Source: Hassallia byssoidea VB512170
Lineage (GTDB): Bacteria > Cyanobacteriota > Cyanobacteriia > Cyanobacteriales > Nostocaceae
DNA length: 64,000 nt
Assembly (NCBI RefSeq): GCF_000817785.2
Contig: NZ_JTCM02000013.1
Span: 1-64,000, forward strand
Direction: 5' to 3'
A program made the position numbers and the translations under genes. The notes below the pieces were generated by a model. The model had not been told where the DNA came from. It saw nothing but the letters and a program-made list of their open reading frames with translations, and searched no databases. Numbering within the stretch: position 1 is the stretch's first letter; every line of letters begins with the position of its first letter. Positions 17,570 through 26,651 of the stretch are shown one piece after another.

Positions 17570-20506
17570 GTGAGTAAACATTTTTTAACAACAAAAGATA
17601 GTCAATTTACTTCAGAAACACATTTGTTAAATAACTCCGAACAAGATTCTGGATTAAAAAAATTTACACAATCTATCAATAAGCTTAGTTCGTTGCGAGT
17701 CAAACCTTCTTTATGGCAAAAGTTTGCTAATCTTTCTATTGCTCGCAAACAGTTGATTGTATTGATTGCTTCGGAACTAATAGCAATTTTGGGGCTGGGT
17801 GTTGTCAGTAGATATTTAACTACAAGTAATCTTCAAGCTTTGTCACTGGAACAAGCTAAGTCAGAAGTTGCAGTTACAAATATGGCTTACAATATTAAAG
17901 TTGATCAAATGGGCTATGGTTTTCGAGGGCAATCAGATAATACTGCAATTATTAGAGCGGCAAAGCTGAATGCTTCTGGTCAACTTATAAGTCCATACTT
18001 GAAGGCACAAGTCAAGCAAATTCTGACAAATGAAATCAAAGCAAGAAGAATAGAATATGCTACGCTTGTTGGCAAAGATTTTAAGATTATAGTCAATGCC
18101 AATGCTGACCGTCAAGGGGAAATTTTTAATCCCGACAATTTAGTGAGTGAAGTTTTCAACTATCCAAAACAGGTTAAAGCTACTCGCATTGTCAAATGGT
18201 CAGAACTAAGGCGAGAATCGCCACCTTTACCGAGTGGGTTTAGAAATAAAAATGCACTGATTCGTTACACAGTTACCCCGGTAAAAAATCCGGAAACAAA
18301 CGTAGTAATCGGTGCTTTAGTTTCTGGGGATATAGTCAACGGCAAAAACTCAATTTTCCGAGGTGCATTGACAACTACTGCTGGTGGCTATAGCGCAATT
18401 TATTTTCGCCAACCAACAGGAGAATTTACCTTAGCAACATCTTTAGCTCAAGGCGAATCGGAGAAACTCTCAAATTTAGACTTACCTCAAACAGGTAAAT
18501 CGTTACTAGAAACAGCATTAAATTCGGCAGGTGAAGCAGTCACGGCACGGATGAAAATTGACAATGAAACTTACACTGTAGCGACGAAGGCTGTACCCTA
18601 CAAAATTATCCAAGCAGATGATGAGCCGATTGCTATTTTTAGTAAGCAGCCTGTGGCTATTTTAGTGCGGGTAACTCCAGAAACAGCGTTGAATAAATTG
18701 CTTGCAGATAGTTTTTGGGTGCAGTTATTGACGATTATTTTGGCATTAGCGATTATCTTGATTTGGACTTTGATTCAGAGACGGACAATTATTAAACCGA
18801 TTCAGCAGCTACAGCGAACAGCGTTAAAATATGCAGCAGGCGATCGCGCTGCTCGGGCAGAAATTTTTTCAGCTGATGAAGTTGGACAATTAGCTGTCAG
18901 TTTCAACCAATTAGCAAACAAGATTAATCAACAAATCCGTCAACAAGAAGATGAAGTAAAACTAGCAAAACTAGTTAATGAAATTACTGGGCGTTGCCGT
19001 GGCTCCCTGAACACTCAGTACATTTTGAATGCTGCTGTGACGAGTGTACAAGCAGCTCTGGAAGCAGATAGAGTTATTGTCTACAAATTTGATGAAACTT
19101 GGAAAGGCAAGATAATTGCTGAATCCTTAAATCCTGAATTCCCGGTAGCTTTGGGAGCAGAAATCGCCGATCCTTGTTTTGCCGACAGTTATGTAGAAAA
19201 GTACCAGAAAGGACGCGTGCAAGCGATCGCAAACATTTATGCAGCTGGTTTGACTGATTGTCACCTAGCTCAGTTGGAACAATTTGAAGTCAAAGCAAAT
19301 TTAGTTGCACCAATTTTAATTAACAATAAACTTTATGGTTTGCTCATCGCTCATCAATGTTCTCGTCCCCGTCAATGGCAAGAATTAGAAATTAATTTGT
19401 TGAGGCAAGTGACAATTCCGATTGGTTATGCTCTAGAGCAAGCATCACTCATCGAAAAAGTTGAAAATGCCAACTCTTATGCGGAAATTTTTTACGATGA
19501 GCAATCTCAACAACAACAATTACTACAACAGCAAATTCTCAAATTGCTCAAAGATATCGACAAAGCATCTCAAGGCGATTTGACAGTTAAGGCAGAAGTA
19601 ATATCTGGAAAAATAGGCATTATCGCTGAAAATTTTAATGCCATAATCGATAATCTCAGAGCAATTGTGGCGAAAGTACAATCATCTACCTCTCAGGTAA
19701 ATATAGCTGTTAATGAAAACCAAGATGCAATTCGACAACTATCTGAAAAAGCGCTTACAAAAGACACTAAAATCAACCGGACTTTAGATAGCGTTCATCA
19801 AATAAAGCGGGATCTGCAATCAATGTCAGAAAACGCTCAAAAAGCTGCGTCCTTCGCTCAGACAGCCACTTTTAATGCTCAAGAAAGCGGAACGGCTATA
19901 GATTTGACGATGCAAAACATCTTCAATTTGCGTTCCACAATTGATGATATGGCAAAAAAAATCAAGCGCTTAGGAGAATCTTCACAACAAATTAGCCATA
20001 TGGTTTCTTTGATTGACGAGATAGGAACGCGAGCCAACATATTAGCATTCAATGCTGAATTAGAAGCTGCCAGAATTAATCAAGACAATAACAGTTTTTT
20101 GGTATTTGCTACAGAGTTAGGCGAACTAGCTATACGATGTACAGGTGCTACCCAAGAAATTGAGCAAATAGCGAAAAACACGCAACGGGATACACAACAA
20201 GTCGTCAACGCGATGGAGTTGGGAACTTCGGAAGTGGTGAAAGGAACGCACCTTGTAGAAGATGTGAAAAAATCCCTAAATCAAATTTTGAATGTATCCC
20301 AGCAACTTGATAAGTTAGTGCAATCTATTTCTCAGGCAACAGTATCTCAGGTGCAAACATCCCAAGCAGTTACAAAACTTCTAGAAGAAATTTATCAAGT
20401 ATCAGAAATTACTAGTAGTTCCCAGAGAATTTCTCAATCTTTGCAAAAAACTGTAGACATTGCTCAGGAATTGCAAACAAATGTAAGTAAGTTCAAAATC
20501 AGTTAG
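17570..20506 (+). CDS. Methyl-accepting chemotaxis protein with cyanobacteriochrome-like GAF domain
   Basis: 978-residue membrane chemoreceptor, probably feeding a CheA pathway that controls pilus motility. Order: membrane segment (about 62-84), extracytoplasmic cache-like sensor (about 85-380), second membrane segment (about 382-404), HAMP (about 405-460), GAF (about 485-640), coiled coil and MCP signalling domain (about 680-978). The GAF holds ADPCF (Cys536) and TDCHL (Cys564-His565). The spacing of 28 residues equals that between the two chromophore cysteines of the DXCF photoreceptor TePixJ, so bilin binding and light sensing are plausible. The signalling tip is divergent (RANILAFNAELEAARINQ). 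No che genes are near. The start is GTG at 17570 with a good ribosome-binding site. Confidence 0.88.
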   Translation: MSKHFLTTKDSQFTSETHLLNNSEQDSGLKKFTQSINKLSSLRVKPSLWQKFANLSIARKQLIVLIASELIAILGLGVVSRYLTTSNLQALSLEQAKSEVAVTNMAYNIKVDQMGYGFRGQSDNTAIIRAAKLNASGQLISPYLKAQVKQILTNEIKARRIEYATLVGKDFKIIVNANADRQGEIFNPDNLVSEVFNYPKQVKATRIVKWSELRRESPPLPSGFRNKNALIRYTVTPVKNPETNVVIGALVSGDIVNGKNSIFRGALTTTAGGYSAIYFRQPTGEFTLATSLAQGESEKLSNLDLPQTGKSLLETALNSAGEAVTARMKIDNETYTVATKAVPYKIIQADDEPIAIFSKQPVAILVRVTPETALNKLLADSFWVQLLTIILALAIILIWTLIQRRTIIKPIQQLQRTALKYAAGDRAARAEIFSADEVGQLAVSFNQLANKINQQIRQQEDEVKLAKLVNEITGRCRGSLNTQYILNAAVTSVQAALEADRVIVYKFDETWKGKIIAESLNPEFPVALGAEIADPCFADSYVEKYQKGRVQAIANIYAAGLTDCHLAQLEQFEVKANLVAPILINNKLYGLLIAHQCSRPRQWQELEINLLRQVTIPIGYALEQASLIEKVENANSYAEIFYDEQSQQQQLLQQQILKLLKDIDKASQGDLTVKAEVISGKIGIIAENFNAIIDNLRAIVAKVQSSTSQVNIAVNENQDAIRQLSEKALTKDTKINRTLDSVHQIKRDLQSMSENAQKAASFAQTATFNAQESGTAIDLTMQNIFNLRSTIDDMAKKIKRLGESSQQISHMVSLIDEIGTRANILAFNAELEAARINQDNNSFLVFATELGELAIRCTGATQEIEQIAKNTQRDTQQVVNAMELGTSEVVKGTHLVEDVKKSLNQILNVSQQLDKLVQSISQATVSQVQTSQAVTKLLEEIYQVSEITSSSQRISQSLQKTVDIAQELQTNVSKFKIS

Positions 20507-20656
20507 TCAAAATTCACTTACGTTTGTAGCGATCGCCTACATCTAGTAAAATCTCCCATTAGGAATTTTAAGCAATTAATTCCTAATGAAAGGAACTACT
20601 CGCATTACGATAGAGTCCAAGCGAGAGCTGATTGTTAATTGATCGCAGTTTTCTTT

Positions 20657-22078
20657 ATGAATTTAGTCTGGCAAAGATTCACTTTATCTTACTTGCCGCT
20701 CAAACAATATCTCACCACTAGCTACCTGCACCGTTTTCTAGTCGGGTTGTTGAGTTCCTGGCGGCAAGGCAGTATCCTAATGCAATGGGGAGACACAATC
20801 GCGGCTGCTTTATTGAGTCTGGTGTACGGTCTTGCGCCTTTTGTATCGACTACACTTATCGGGTTATTGCTGACGGGTTGTGTGGGATTTTGGCTGTTGT
20901 TGACTTTATCAGATGAAGCCGCACCAGGAAATCTGGCATCTGTCACTCCCATTCACCTGTTGGTATTGCTTTACTGGGCTGTTGCTGCTACAGCTACGGC
21001 ACTATCACCAGTAAAAAAGGCGGCGATTAACGATTTGGCAACGTTAACGCTCTATTTGTTGCTGTTTGTCCTTTGTGCTAGGGTGTTGAGGTCGCCTCGC
21101 ATCCGCTCTTGGATGATTGTTCTTTACTTGCACGTATCCCTAATTGTCAGTATTTACGGGATGCGGCAATGGTTTTTTGGCGCTCCTCCCCTAGCAACTT
21201 GGGTCGATCAAGAATCTAGTTTTGCTAAAACTACAAGGGTCTATAGTTATTTGGGCAATCCTAACTTACTTGCCGGATACCTTCTACCCGCTGTGGTTTT
21301 CAGCTTAGTTGCCGTGTTTGTATGGCAAGGCTGGATCAAGAAAGCTTTAGCACTAACGATGTTTGTTGTCAATACTGCTTGCCTAATTTTGACTTTTAGT
21401 CGTGGTGGCTGGATTGGGCTAGTTGTGGCACTTTTAATTGTGATGGGATTGTTGGTTTATTGGTGGAGTATAGAAATGCCTCCTTTTTGGCGAACTTGGT
21501 CGCTACCGATTATTTTAGGAGGTTTGATTGGGGTATTGCTGCTAGCGGTGATATTTGTAGAGCCGGTGCGCTTGCGGGTTGTGAGTATTTTTGCTGATCG
21601 CAAAGACAGCAGTAATAATTTTCGGCGCAATGTTTGGGATGCTGTTTTTGAGATGATTCGCGATCGCCCAATTATCGGTATTGGTCCTGGTCACGGCTCT
21701 TTTAATAAAATTTACCCGCTTTACCAACACCCTCGTTATACTGCTTTAAGTGCTTATTCGATTTTATTGGAGGTGACTGTAGAAACTGGCTTTATTGGTT
21801 TAGCCGCTTTCCTCTGGTTGCTAATCGTAACTTTTAATACAGCATTTTTACAAATGCAACGCTTGCGAAAATTGAGAAGAAACGATGGCTTTTGGTTAAT
21901 TGGAGCGATCGCCACAATGGCAGGTATGCTCGCTCATGGCACAGTAGATACTGTCTTTTATCGTCCTGAAGTCAATAGCGTTTGGTGGCTAGTAGTTGGT
22001 TTGATTGCCAGCTATTACACATACACACCTCAAGACCAAAGTCAAGAAGGAAATTCACATCTTGCACCTGCACCCTAG
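20657..22078 (+). CDS. ictB: IctB family membrane protein (O-antigen ligase-like)
   Basis: Polytopic membrane protein of about 473 residues with ten or more hydrophobic segments and a WzyC/O-antigen-ligase-like core. The segment RVYSYLGNPNLLAGYLLPA and the later RDRPIIGIGPGHGSFNKIYP are hallmarks of cyanobacterial IctB. IctB was first described as involved in inorganic carbon accumulation, but direct bicarbonate transport has been disputed, and the fold suggests glycan ligase ancestry. I chose ATG at 20657 (MNLVWQRF) over an in-frame TTG at 20639. No clear operon partner. Confidence 0.85.
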   Translation: MNLVWQRFTLSYLPLKQYLTTSYLHRFLVGLLSSWRQGSILMQWGDTIAAALLSLVYGLAPFVSTTLIGLLLTGCVGFWLLLTLSDEAAPGNLASVTPIHLLVLLYWAVAATATALSPVKKAAINDLATLTLYLLLFVLCARVLRSPRIRSWMIVLYLHVSLIVSIYGMRQWFFGAPPLATWVDQESSFAKTTRVYSYLGNPNLLAGYLLPAVVFSLVAVFVWQGWIKKALALTMFVVNTACLILTFSRGGWIGLVVALLIVMGLLVYWWSIEMPPFWRTWSLPIILGGLIGVLLLAVIFVEPVRLRVVSIFADRKDSSNNFRRNVWDAVFEMIRDRPIIGIGPGHGSFNKIYPLYQHPRYTALSAYSILLEVTVETGFIGLAAFLWLLIVTFNTAFLQMQRLRKLRRNDGFWLIGAIATMAGMLAHGTVDTVFYRPEVNSVWWLVVGLIASYYTYTPQDQSQEGNSHLAPAP

Positions 22079-22093
22079 AATAATCCAACCGTT

Positions 22094-22122
22094 GTAGAGA
22101 CGTTCCAATGGAACGTCTCTAC
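22094..22122. repeat. Interspersed palindrome GTAGAGACGTTCC...
   Basis: 29-bp nearly perfect palindrome with arms GTAGAGACGTTCCA and TGGAACGTCTCTAC around one central base. Same family as 4041-4070. It follows the ictB stop codon by 15 bp. Confidence 0.75.
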
Positions 22123-22152
22123 GATATGTGTCCCAATATAGGACAGATGTGA

Positions 22153-22194
22153 AAAAAGAAGAAAGAGGCTATGAATCCCTTCTTTCTTCTTTTT
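22153..22194. terminator. Bidirectional intrinsic terminator between ictB and the WGxxGxxG gene
   Basis: Arms rich in GAAGAAAGAGG and CCCTTCTTTCTTC around a short loop, with an A-run on one side and TTTTT on the other. It lies between convergent genes, so it can serve ictB (plus) and the gene at 22245-22553 (minus). Confidence 0.6.
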
Positions 22195-22244
22195 CGTGAT
22201 TCCCCTATTTTTATCCAAAATAAGCAACTGAAGCGGCGAATATC

Positions 22245-22553
22245 TTATTCTCTGTAAGTCGTCGAAGTACCTACGGTGTTTGGGTCGCGATAGCGGGTTG
22301 TGTCTTCGCTGCGCTTTTTACCAGCCAAACCTGCTAGACCTAATAAACCTGTTAATCCTAACCAACCCCAATCAAAATCATTTCTTTCATAAGTTGTTGT
22401 TGTTGTGCTTGGGGCAGTTGTTGTGGTTCCATCTGTGGTGGTGTTGGTGTTTCCACCATTAGATTGAGCTTGTGCAGGCAATGTTAAGGGCAACATTGTC
22501 ATACTCAAGGCAAAAACGCTAGCGCCAATAACTTTGGTGAGATTACTTTTCAT
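22245..22553 (-). CDS. WGxxGxxG family secreted/anchored protein
   Basis: Small exported protein of 102 residues. The start is taken at MKSNLTKVIG, which gives a clean signal peptide ending in LPAQAQ; an upstream in-frame ATG at 22622 would add 23 residues before it. The middle is a Thr-rich low-complexity linker (NTNTTTDGTTTTAPSTTTTT). The C-terminal part holds DWGWLGLTGLLGLAGLAG followed by KKR, a hydrophobic helix then basic residues, as in proteins with a C-terminal sorting or anchoring signal. Because cyanoexosortase B is encoded in the same window, it could be a substrate of that or a related sortase, but this is inference. Confidence 0.7.
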   Translation of the reverse strand: MKSNLTKVIGASVFALSMTMLPLTLPAQAQSNGGNTNTTTDGTTTTAPSTTTTTYERNDFDWGWLGLTGLLGLAGLAGKKRSEDTTRYRDPNTVGTSTTYRE

Positions 22554-22735
22554 AAATGTTTGTTCCTGTTCGGTTCCTTTGTTACTCACCAATTTATCTA
22601 CTCCAAAGATTAATTGAATCAATCTACAGCTATAAACTTAAGTTTCTCTCAACTCACGCTGAGGATAGACAAATGTTGGTAACTTAAAGTAAGTTTCTCC
22701 CTCTGATGTAGTACTTCTGTCTGTCACCCTGCGGC

Positions 22736-23203
22736 TTAATAATTCTTCATCGCCCGTTGAATATCGCGTTGATCTTGGCGTCGTTTCAAGTCTTCTCGCT
22801 TATCGTGCAGCTTTTTACCTTTGCCTAGAGCGATACTTACTTTTACTAAACCTCGTTTCAAATACATTTTCAAAGGAACTAAAGTTAAACCTTGCTGTTC
22901 CACCTTGCCAATTAGCTTGCGGATTTCTTGGCGATGCAGCAGCAGCTTGCGCGTGCGGCGCGGTTCATGGTTAAAATATTGTCCGCTAGCAGTGTAAGGG
23001 GAGATATGTACATTCAAAAGCCATGCTTCGCCATCGCGAATCAAAGCATAGCCATCTTGGAGATTAACTTTTCCCGCACGGATTGACTTAACCTCGGTGC
23101 CTGTCAACTGAACTCCAGCCTCGTAGGTTTCCAGGATTTCGTACAAATAACGGGCTTGCCGATTATCGCTTACAACTTTGTAACTGTCGCTTTTCTCGCT
23201 CAT
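22736..23203 (-). CDS. smpB: SsrA-binding protein SmpB
   Basis: tmRNA-binding protein of trans-translation, which rescues stalled ribosomes. 155 residues with the start taken at MSEKSDSYKVVSDNRQARYL; an upstream in-frame Met (23224) would add seven. Family segments AGVQLTGTEVKSIRAGKVNL, NVHISPYTAS, HEPRRTRKLLLHR and the basic C-terminal tail KGKKLHDKREDLKRR are all present. Ordinary length. Stands alone between the WGxxGxxG gene and a divergent response regulator. The tmRNA gene is not in the window. Confidence 0.96.
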   Translation of the reverse strand: MSEKSDSYKVVSDNRQARYLYEILETYEAGVQLTGTEVKSIRAGKVNLQDGYALIRDGEAWLLNVHISPYTASGQYFNHEPRRTRKLLLHRQEIRKLIGKVEQQGLTLVPLKMYLKRGLVKVSIALGKGKKLHDKREDLKRRQDQRDIQRAMKNY

Positions 23204-23640
23204 TGAGTATTTTGCTTGCGTCAAATTTGCCTAAAAATTCGTGTTTAGTTGTTGCTAAACTTTAGTGGGGGATATTAAACCACTATAAATGCTTTACTGG
23301 ATAGATATCAGTGTTATCTTATTAATTTAACGTGCGAGGTGATTTATTTAGTAAGTATTAATTTATAGTCATCGAATGGGCGATCGCCTTCAAGTACTCG
23401 TTTAGTGATGACAAATCATAAAACTATCTGCCCGCATCACACACCTGAAGAAAATGAGTTAAACTTTATTAAGCTATTGTAAGAATTTAAGATTTTATTT
23501 ATAAATCAACCCAAAGGCAGTTACTAGCTATTAATCCTGTCATAGTATGAAACATAAGAGTACTATTGTTGCTTAAGTCTACTGATATTGCTCATAGAAG
23601 CAAATTGTTTATTCAAAAAAATGCTAGGGGTGTACTGTCC
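23204..23640. other. Intergenic region between smpB and the response regulator
   Basis: About 440 bp between divergent genes, containing one HIP1 site (about 23381) and AT-rich sequence toward 23560. It should hold the promoters of smpB and of the regulator gene. The reading frame of the regulator is open upstream to 23566, but only the part from 23641 matches the family. Confidence 0.45.
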
Positions 23641-24318
23641 ATGCCCTTGACGATCCTTGTAGTGGATGACGACCTGGGCACTCGTCTGTCTATCAGCGAT
23701 TATCTTGAATTATCTGGCTACATAGTAATTACAGCTGATGATGGTCAAGAGGCTCTGGAGATTGTGGAAGAGTACCATCCTGATTTGATTGTCACCGATA
23801 TTGTCATGCCACGAATGAATGGCTATGAATTGGTGCGCCAGGTGCGTCAAAAACCAGCGTTTCGTTTGTTACCGGTAATTTTGTTAACGGCAAGAATTAA
23901 GACTCAGGAAAGAATCTTGGGCTATCAGTCAGGGTGCGATTTATATTTGCCCAAGCCTTTTGAGTTAGAAGAGTTAGCCGCAGCGATTCGGAATTTATTA
24001 GAGCGATCGCAAATCATGAAATCAGAGTATGGCTTTTCTCCTCAAGAAAATCCAGCTAATTCTGCGCCTAAAGTTGCTGACTCTCATAATCATGTTAATC
24101 ATTTTGAGAAGGGAGAAGTACTTTTATCTTTAAGTTCTAGAGAACAGGAAGTCCTCTACCTGTTAACTCATGGTCTTTCTAATGCCCAGATGGGTAATCA
24201 GTTACATCTAAGTCCTCGGACAGTAGAAAAGTACGTTAGCAGCTTACTAAAGAAAACTGATACCAACAACCGCGCCGAACTAGTGCGTTTTGCGATTACG
24301 CACGGTTTAGTTAAATAA
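23641..24318 (+). CDS. Response regulator with LuxR/NarL-type output (Ycf29-like)
   Basis: 225-residue DNA-binding response regulator. Receiver domain from residue 1 (MPLTILVVDDDLGTR) with phosphoacceptor Asp53 in IVTDIVMPRMNGYE, Thr/Lys positions LLTARIKT and YLPKPFEL. A linker (about 125-160) leads to a LuxR helix-turn-helix: LSSREQEVLYLLTHGLSNAQ ... SPRTVEKYVSSLLKKTDTNN. The arrangement and sequence recall Ycf29/TctD-type regulators conserved in cyanobacteria and red-algal plastids, although the orthology is not certain. The start at 23641 agrees with the receiver family; the longer frame is unsupported. No kinase is adjacent. Confidence 0.88.
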   Translation: MPLTILVVDDDLGTRLSISDYLELSGYIVITADDGQEALEIVEEYHPDLIVTDIVMPRMNGYELVRQVRQKPAFRLLPVILLTARIKTQERILGYQSGCDLYLPKPFELEELAAAIRNLLERSQIMKSEYGFSPQENPANSAPKVADSHNHVNHFEKGEVLLSLSSREQEVLYLLTHGLSNAQMGNQLHLSPRTVEKYVSSLLKKTDTNNRAELVRFAITHGLVK

Positions 24319-24336
24319 CAGCTAATCACACCTTGA

Positions 24337-24810
24337 TTACTGGCTGCGAAGGTGTTTCAGCAGACCTTGACAAGCATCTACGAGTAAATCAATCACCTGA
24401 TTAAATCCCTCTTCACCGCCATAGTAAGGGTCTGGAACTTCTTTGATGGTGTATTTAGAGCAAAAATCACACATCAAGCGCACTTTCTGGCGATATAGCC
24501 CAGTTGGATCGAGAGAGAGGATATCCTTATAATTCTCTCGATCCATAGCCAAAATCAAATCAAAATCTTGAAAATCTGACTTTTGAAACTGTCGGGCTGA
24601 ACCACGTAGTTTAATTCCCAACTTTTGAGTAGCCGCAGCACTCATGCGTCTGTCAGGTGGGCTACCAATGTGGTAACTAGATGTCCCAGCAGAGTCGCAG
24701 AGGATGCTTTCGCTCAAGCCGGCACGCTCGATTAAATGATACATGATATTTTCTGCCGATGGCGAACGGCAAATGTTCCCCAGGCAGACAAAAAGCAGCT
24801 TATAAGGCAT
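24337..24810 (-). CDS. Low molecular weight protein-tyrosine phosphatase
   Basis: Cytoplasmic phosphatase of the LMW-PTP/Wzb family, 157 residues. The P-loop is VCLGNICRSPSAEN, matching C(X)5R, near the N-terminus (about residues 8-18), and the general-acid loop is VPDPYYGGEEGF near the C-terminus. The start is at MPYKLLFVCLGN; a longer frame reaches 24876 but its extra 22 residues are encoded by heptamer-type repeat DNA. It could reverse phosphorylation of a Wzc-like kinase, but the polysaccharide locus is far away, so that link is not shown. Confidence 0.92.
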   Translation of the reverse strand: MPYKLLFVCLGNICRSPSAENIMYHLIERAGLSESILCDSAGTSSYHIGSPPDRRMSAAATQKLGIKLRGSARQFQKSDFQDFDLILAMDRENYKDILSLDPTGLYRQKVRLMCDFCSKYTIKEVPDPYYGGEEGFNQVIDLLVDACQGLLKHLRSQ

Positions 24811-24825
24811 AAAAATCCGCTTTAC

Positions 24826-24964
24826 GGAGTCAAGAGTCAATAGTCCATAGTCAATAGTCCATAGTCCAAAGTCCAAAGTCCAAAATTCTTAACTGTTGAC
24901 CCTTTACCATTGACTCTTGACTTTTGACTCTTGACTATTAACCGTTGACTATTGACTATTGACA
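24826..24964. repeat. Degenerate heptamer array (STRR type)
   Basis: Successive variants of the heptamers AGTCAAT, AGTCCAA and TTGACTA run through the gap between the phosphatase gene and ebfC. The strand changes from AGTC-type units to GACT-type units part way, so the array can fold back on itself. Similar arrays are at 34649-34765 and 52580-52660. Confidence 0.8.
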
Positions 24965-24969
24965 CTTTA

Positions 24970-25317
24970 CTAAAATCCGGGAAGTTCTAGCCCACTGGTC
25001 AAGTCTTCCATGCGATCGCGCATTGTCGCAGTGGACTTGTTGTAAGCATCTTTCATTGCTGCTGTCACAAGGTCGGAAAGTACGTCTGCACCTTCTTCTA
25101 GAGCAGTTGGGGAAATTTCCACGCGCTTTGGTTCTTGGTTTCCGCTGACAATCACCTTGACCAGACCACCACCAGACTCTCCCAAAATTTCCATTTGCTC
25201 CAATTCTTCTTGGAGTTTTTTCGCGCCTTCTTGAACTTGCTGCGCTTTTTTAAACGCTTCGGCGAGTTCTTTCATTTTTCCTAAGCCGAAGCCAAATCCC
25301 TGTCCTTTTTCTGCCAT
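24970..25317 (-). CDS. ebfC: YbaB/EbfC family nucleoid-associated protein
   Basis: 115-residue DNA-binding protein of the YbaB/EbfC family, thought to bind DNA as a tweezer-like dimer. Matches: [20 protein letters not shown] at the N-terminus, then [20 protein letters not shown] and [14 protein letters not shown], and the late [18 protein letters not shown]. Ordinary length. It lies downstream of murB on the same strand with a repeat array between, so it may be cotranscribed with murC-murB. The function is by family. Confidence 0.93.
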   Translation of the reverse strand: MAEKGQGFGFGLGKMKELAEAFKKAQQVQEGAKKLQEELEQMEILGESGGGLVKVIVSGNQEPKRVEISPTALEEGADVLSDLVTAAMKDAYNKSTATMRDRMEDLTSGLELPGF

Positions 25318-25410
25318 AACTGATTGTCCGCGTGTGCGTTGAATAACAAATCAAATTCAATTATAGATGCCGCAGGCAAGTTGCCTGTTTTTTTACCTAT
25401 TAGGGGCATT

Positions 25411-25537
25411 GGGAATTGGTAATTGGTAATTGGTAATTGGTAATTGGTAATTGGTAATTGGTAATTGTTTTTCCATTCCCCATTACCCATTACCCATTCC
25501 CCATTACCCATTCCCCATTCCCCATTCCCCATTCCCT
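25411..25537. repeat. Two adjoining heptamer arrays (GGTAATT and CCCATTA/CCCATTC)
   Basis: About eight units of TGGTAAT-type heptamers are followed by about nine units of CCCATTA or CCCATTC. The two arrays are roughly complementary in purine/pyrimidine sense and could form an extended hairpin. They fill the murB-ebfC gap and touch the 3' end of murB. Confidence 0.85.
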
Positions 25538-26529
25538 CAAACTGGTTGAAAATCTCCGATCATTTTCACTTCTGGCTCTAACAAAATCGACCAACGGTCT
25601 TGTACCCGCTGCTGGATGTGGCGAATTAGACCAAAGATATCGTTAGCTTTTGCTCCGCCACGATTGACGATAAAATTAGCGTGGAGTTGTGCTACCTGCG
25701 CTCCGCCTATTTGATAGCCTTTAAGACCGGTTTGTTCAATTAACCAGCCTGCGCTATGAGGTTTAGGATTGCGGAATACGCTACCACAGCTGGGGAAGTT
25801 GTAGGGTTGAGTGGTCAAACGATGTTGTTTGTGTTGTTTTGTTGCGGCTACAACTAAAGCCGGATCTGCCCCTGGCTTAAGTTGGAAGGTGGCTTGGGTG
25901 ACTATGCGATCGCTTCCTTGTAGTAACGAAGTTCGATAGGCGTAACCCAACTGATCGGGGGTGACAATTTCTAATGTGCCATCAGGTGAAAGCACTTCGG
26001 CGCTGACTAACATATTAGCTACACAGCTACTGTGTGCCCCAGCATTCATCACAACCGCACCGCCGACGGTTCCGGGGATGCCAACCGCCCATTCTAATCC
26101 TTCCCAACCCAAATCTGCTGCTTGCCAAGCCAAGCTGGGGATTGATTCTCCCGCTGCAACTGTTAATCGACCTGTTTGGGGGTCAAAGTGGCTGTGGCGC
26201 AGATGACGAGTCGCGATAACTAAACCGGATATACCGCGATCGCTTACCAACAAGTTAGAGCCTGCACCGAGTATTGTTACTGTTAAATCATGTTCTTTTG
26301 CATACTTGACACTCGCTTCCAGTGCTGCTAAGTTTCGCGGAGCTGCGTACCATTCGGCAGGTCCGCCAACTCTGTAGGAAGTAACTGCTGCGAGGGAAGC
26401 TTGAGACTTGATGGCAAAATCGCTACCGATTATGTAAACTTTCTTGTCGATAGAATTAACTGTTTCTTGCTTACTTGTCGCTAAGGTAGAAACTTTGCAG
26501 ACGTTTTTAGCTGCCTGGGAAATTGTCAT
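25537..26529 (-). CDS. murB: UDP-N-acetylmuramate dehydrogenase MurB
   Basis: FAD-dependent reductase that converts UDP-GlcNAc-enolpyruvate to UDP-MurNAc in peptidoglycan synthesis. 330 residues. Motifs: [11 protein letters not shown] (about 50), [20 protein letters not shown] (FAD site), [24 protein letters not shown], and C-terminal [20 protein letters not shown] with [11 protein letters not shown]. The N-terminal 30 residues are poorly conserved in the family, so the true start may be internal. Gene order murC-murB as in many cyanobacteria (122-bp gap), same strand. Confidence 0.96.
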   Translation of the reverse strand: MTISQAAKNVCKVSTLATSKQETVNSIDKKVYIIGSDFAIKSQASLAAVTSYRVGGPAEWYAAPRNLAALEASVKYAKEHDLTVTILGAGSNLLVSDRGISGLVIATRHLRHSHFDPQTGRLTVAAGESIPSLAWQAADLGWEGLEWAVGIPGTVGGAVVMNAGAHSSCVANMLVSAEVLSPDGTLEIVTPDQLGYAYRTSLLQGSDRIVTQATFQLKPGADPALVVAATKQHKQHRLTTQPYNFPSCGSVFRNPKPHSAGWLIEQTGLKGYQIGGAQVAQLHANFIVNRGGAKANDIFGLIRHIQQRVQDRWSILLEPEVKMIGDFQPV

Positions 26530-26651
26530 ATAACTTCAATTGGTGATTTTTTTACATTTATATGCCGTATAGATACGGCAAAAAGGTGAAGTAAGGAAAC
26601 TCTCGCGAGACAGACACAATGCTTTTGGAATTAAGCAACAAGTGTCAGCTT

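Noticed and set aside
24826-24964. Heptamer arrays as CRISPR
   Set aside because: Units are 7 bp without spacers of constant length and no cas genes are near.
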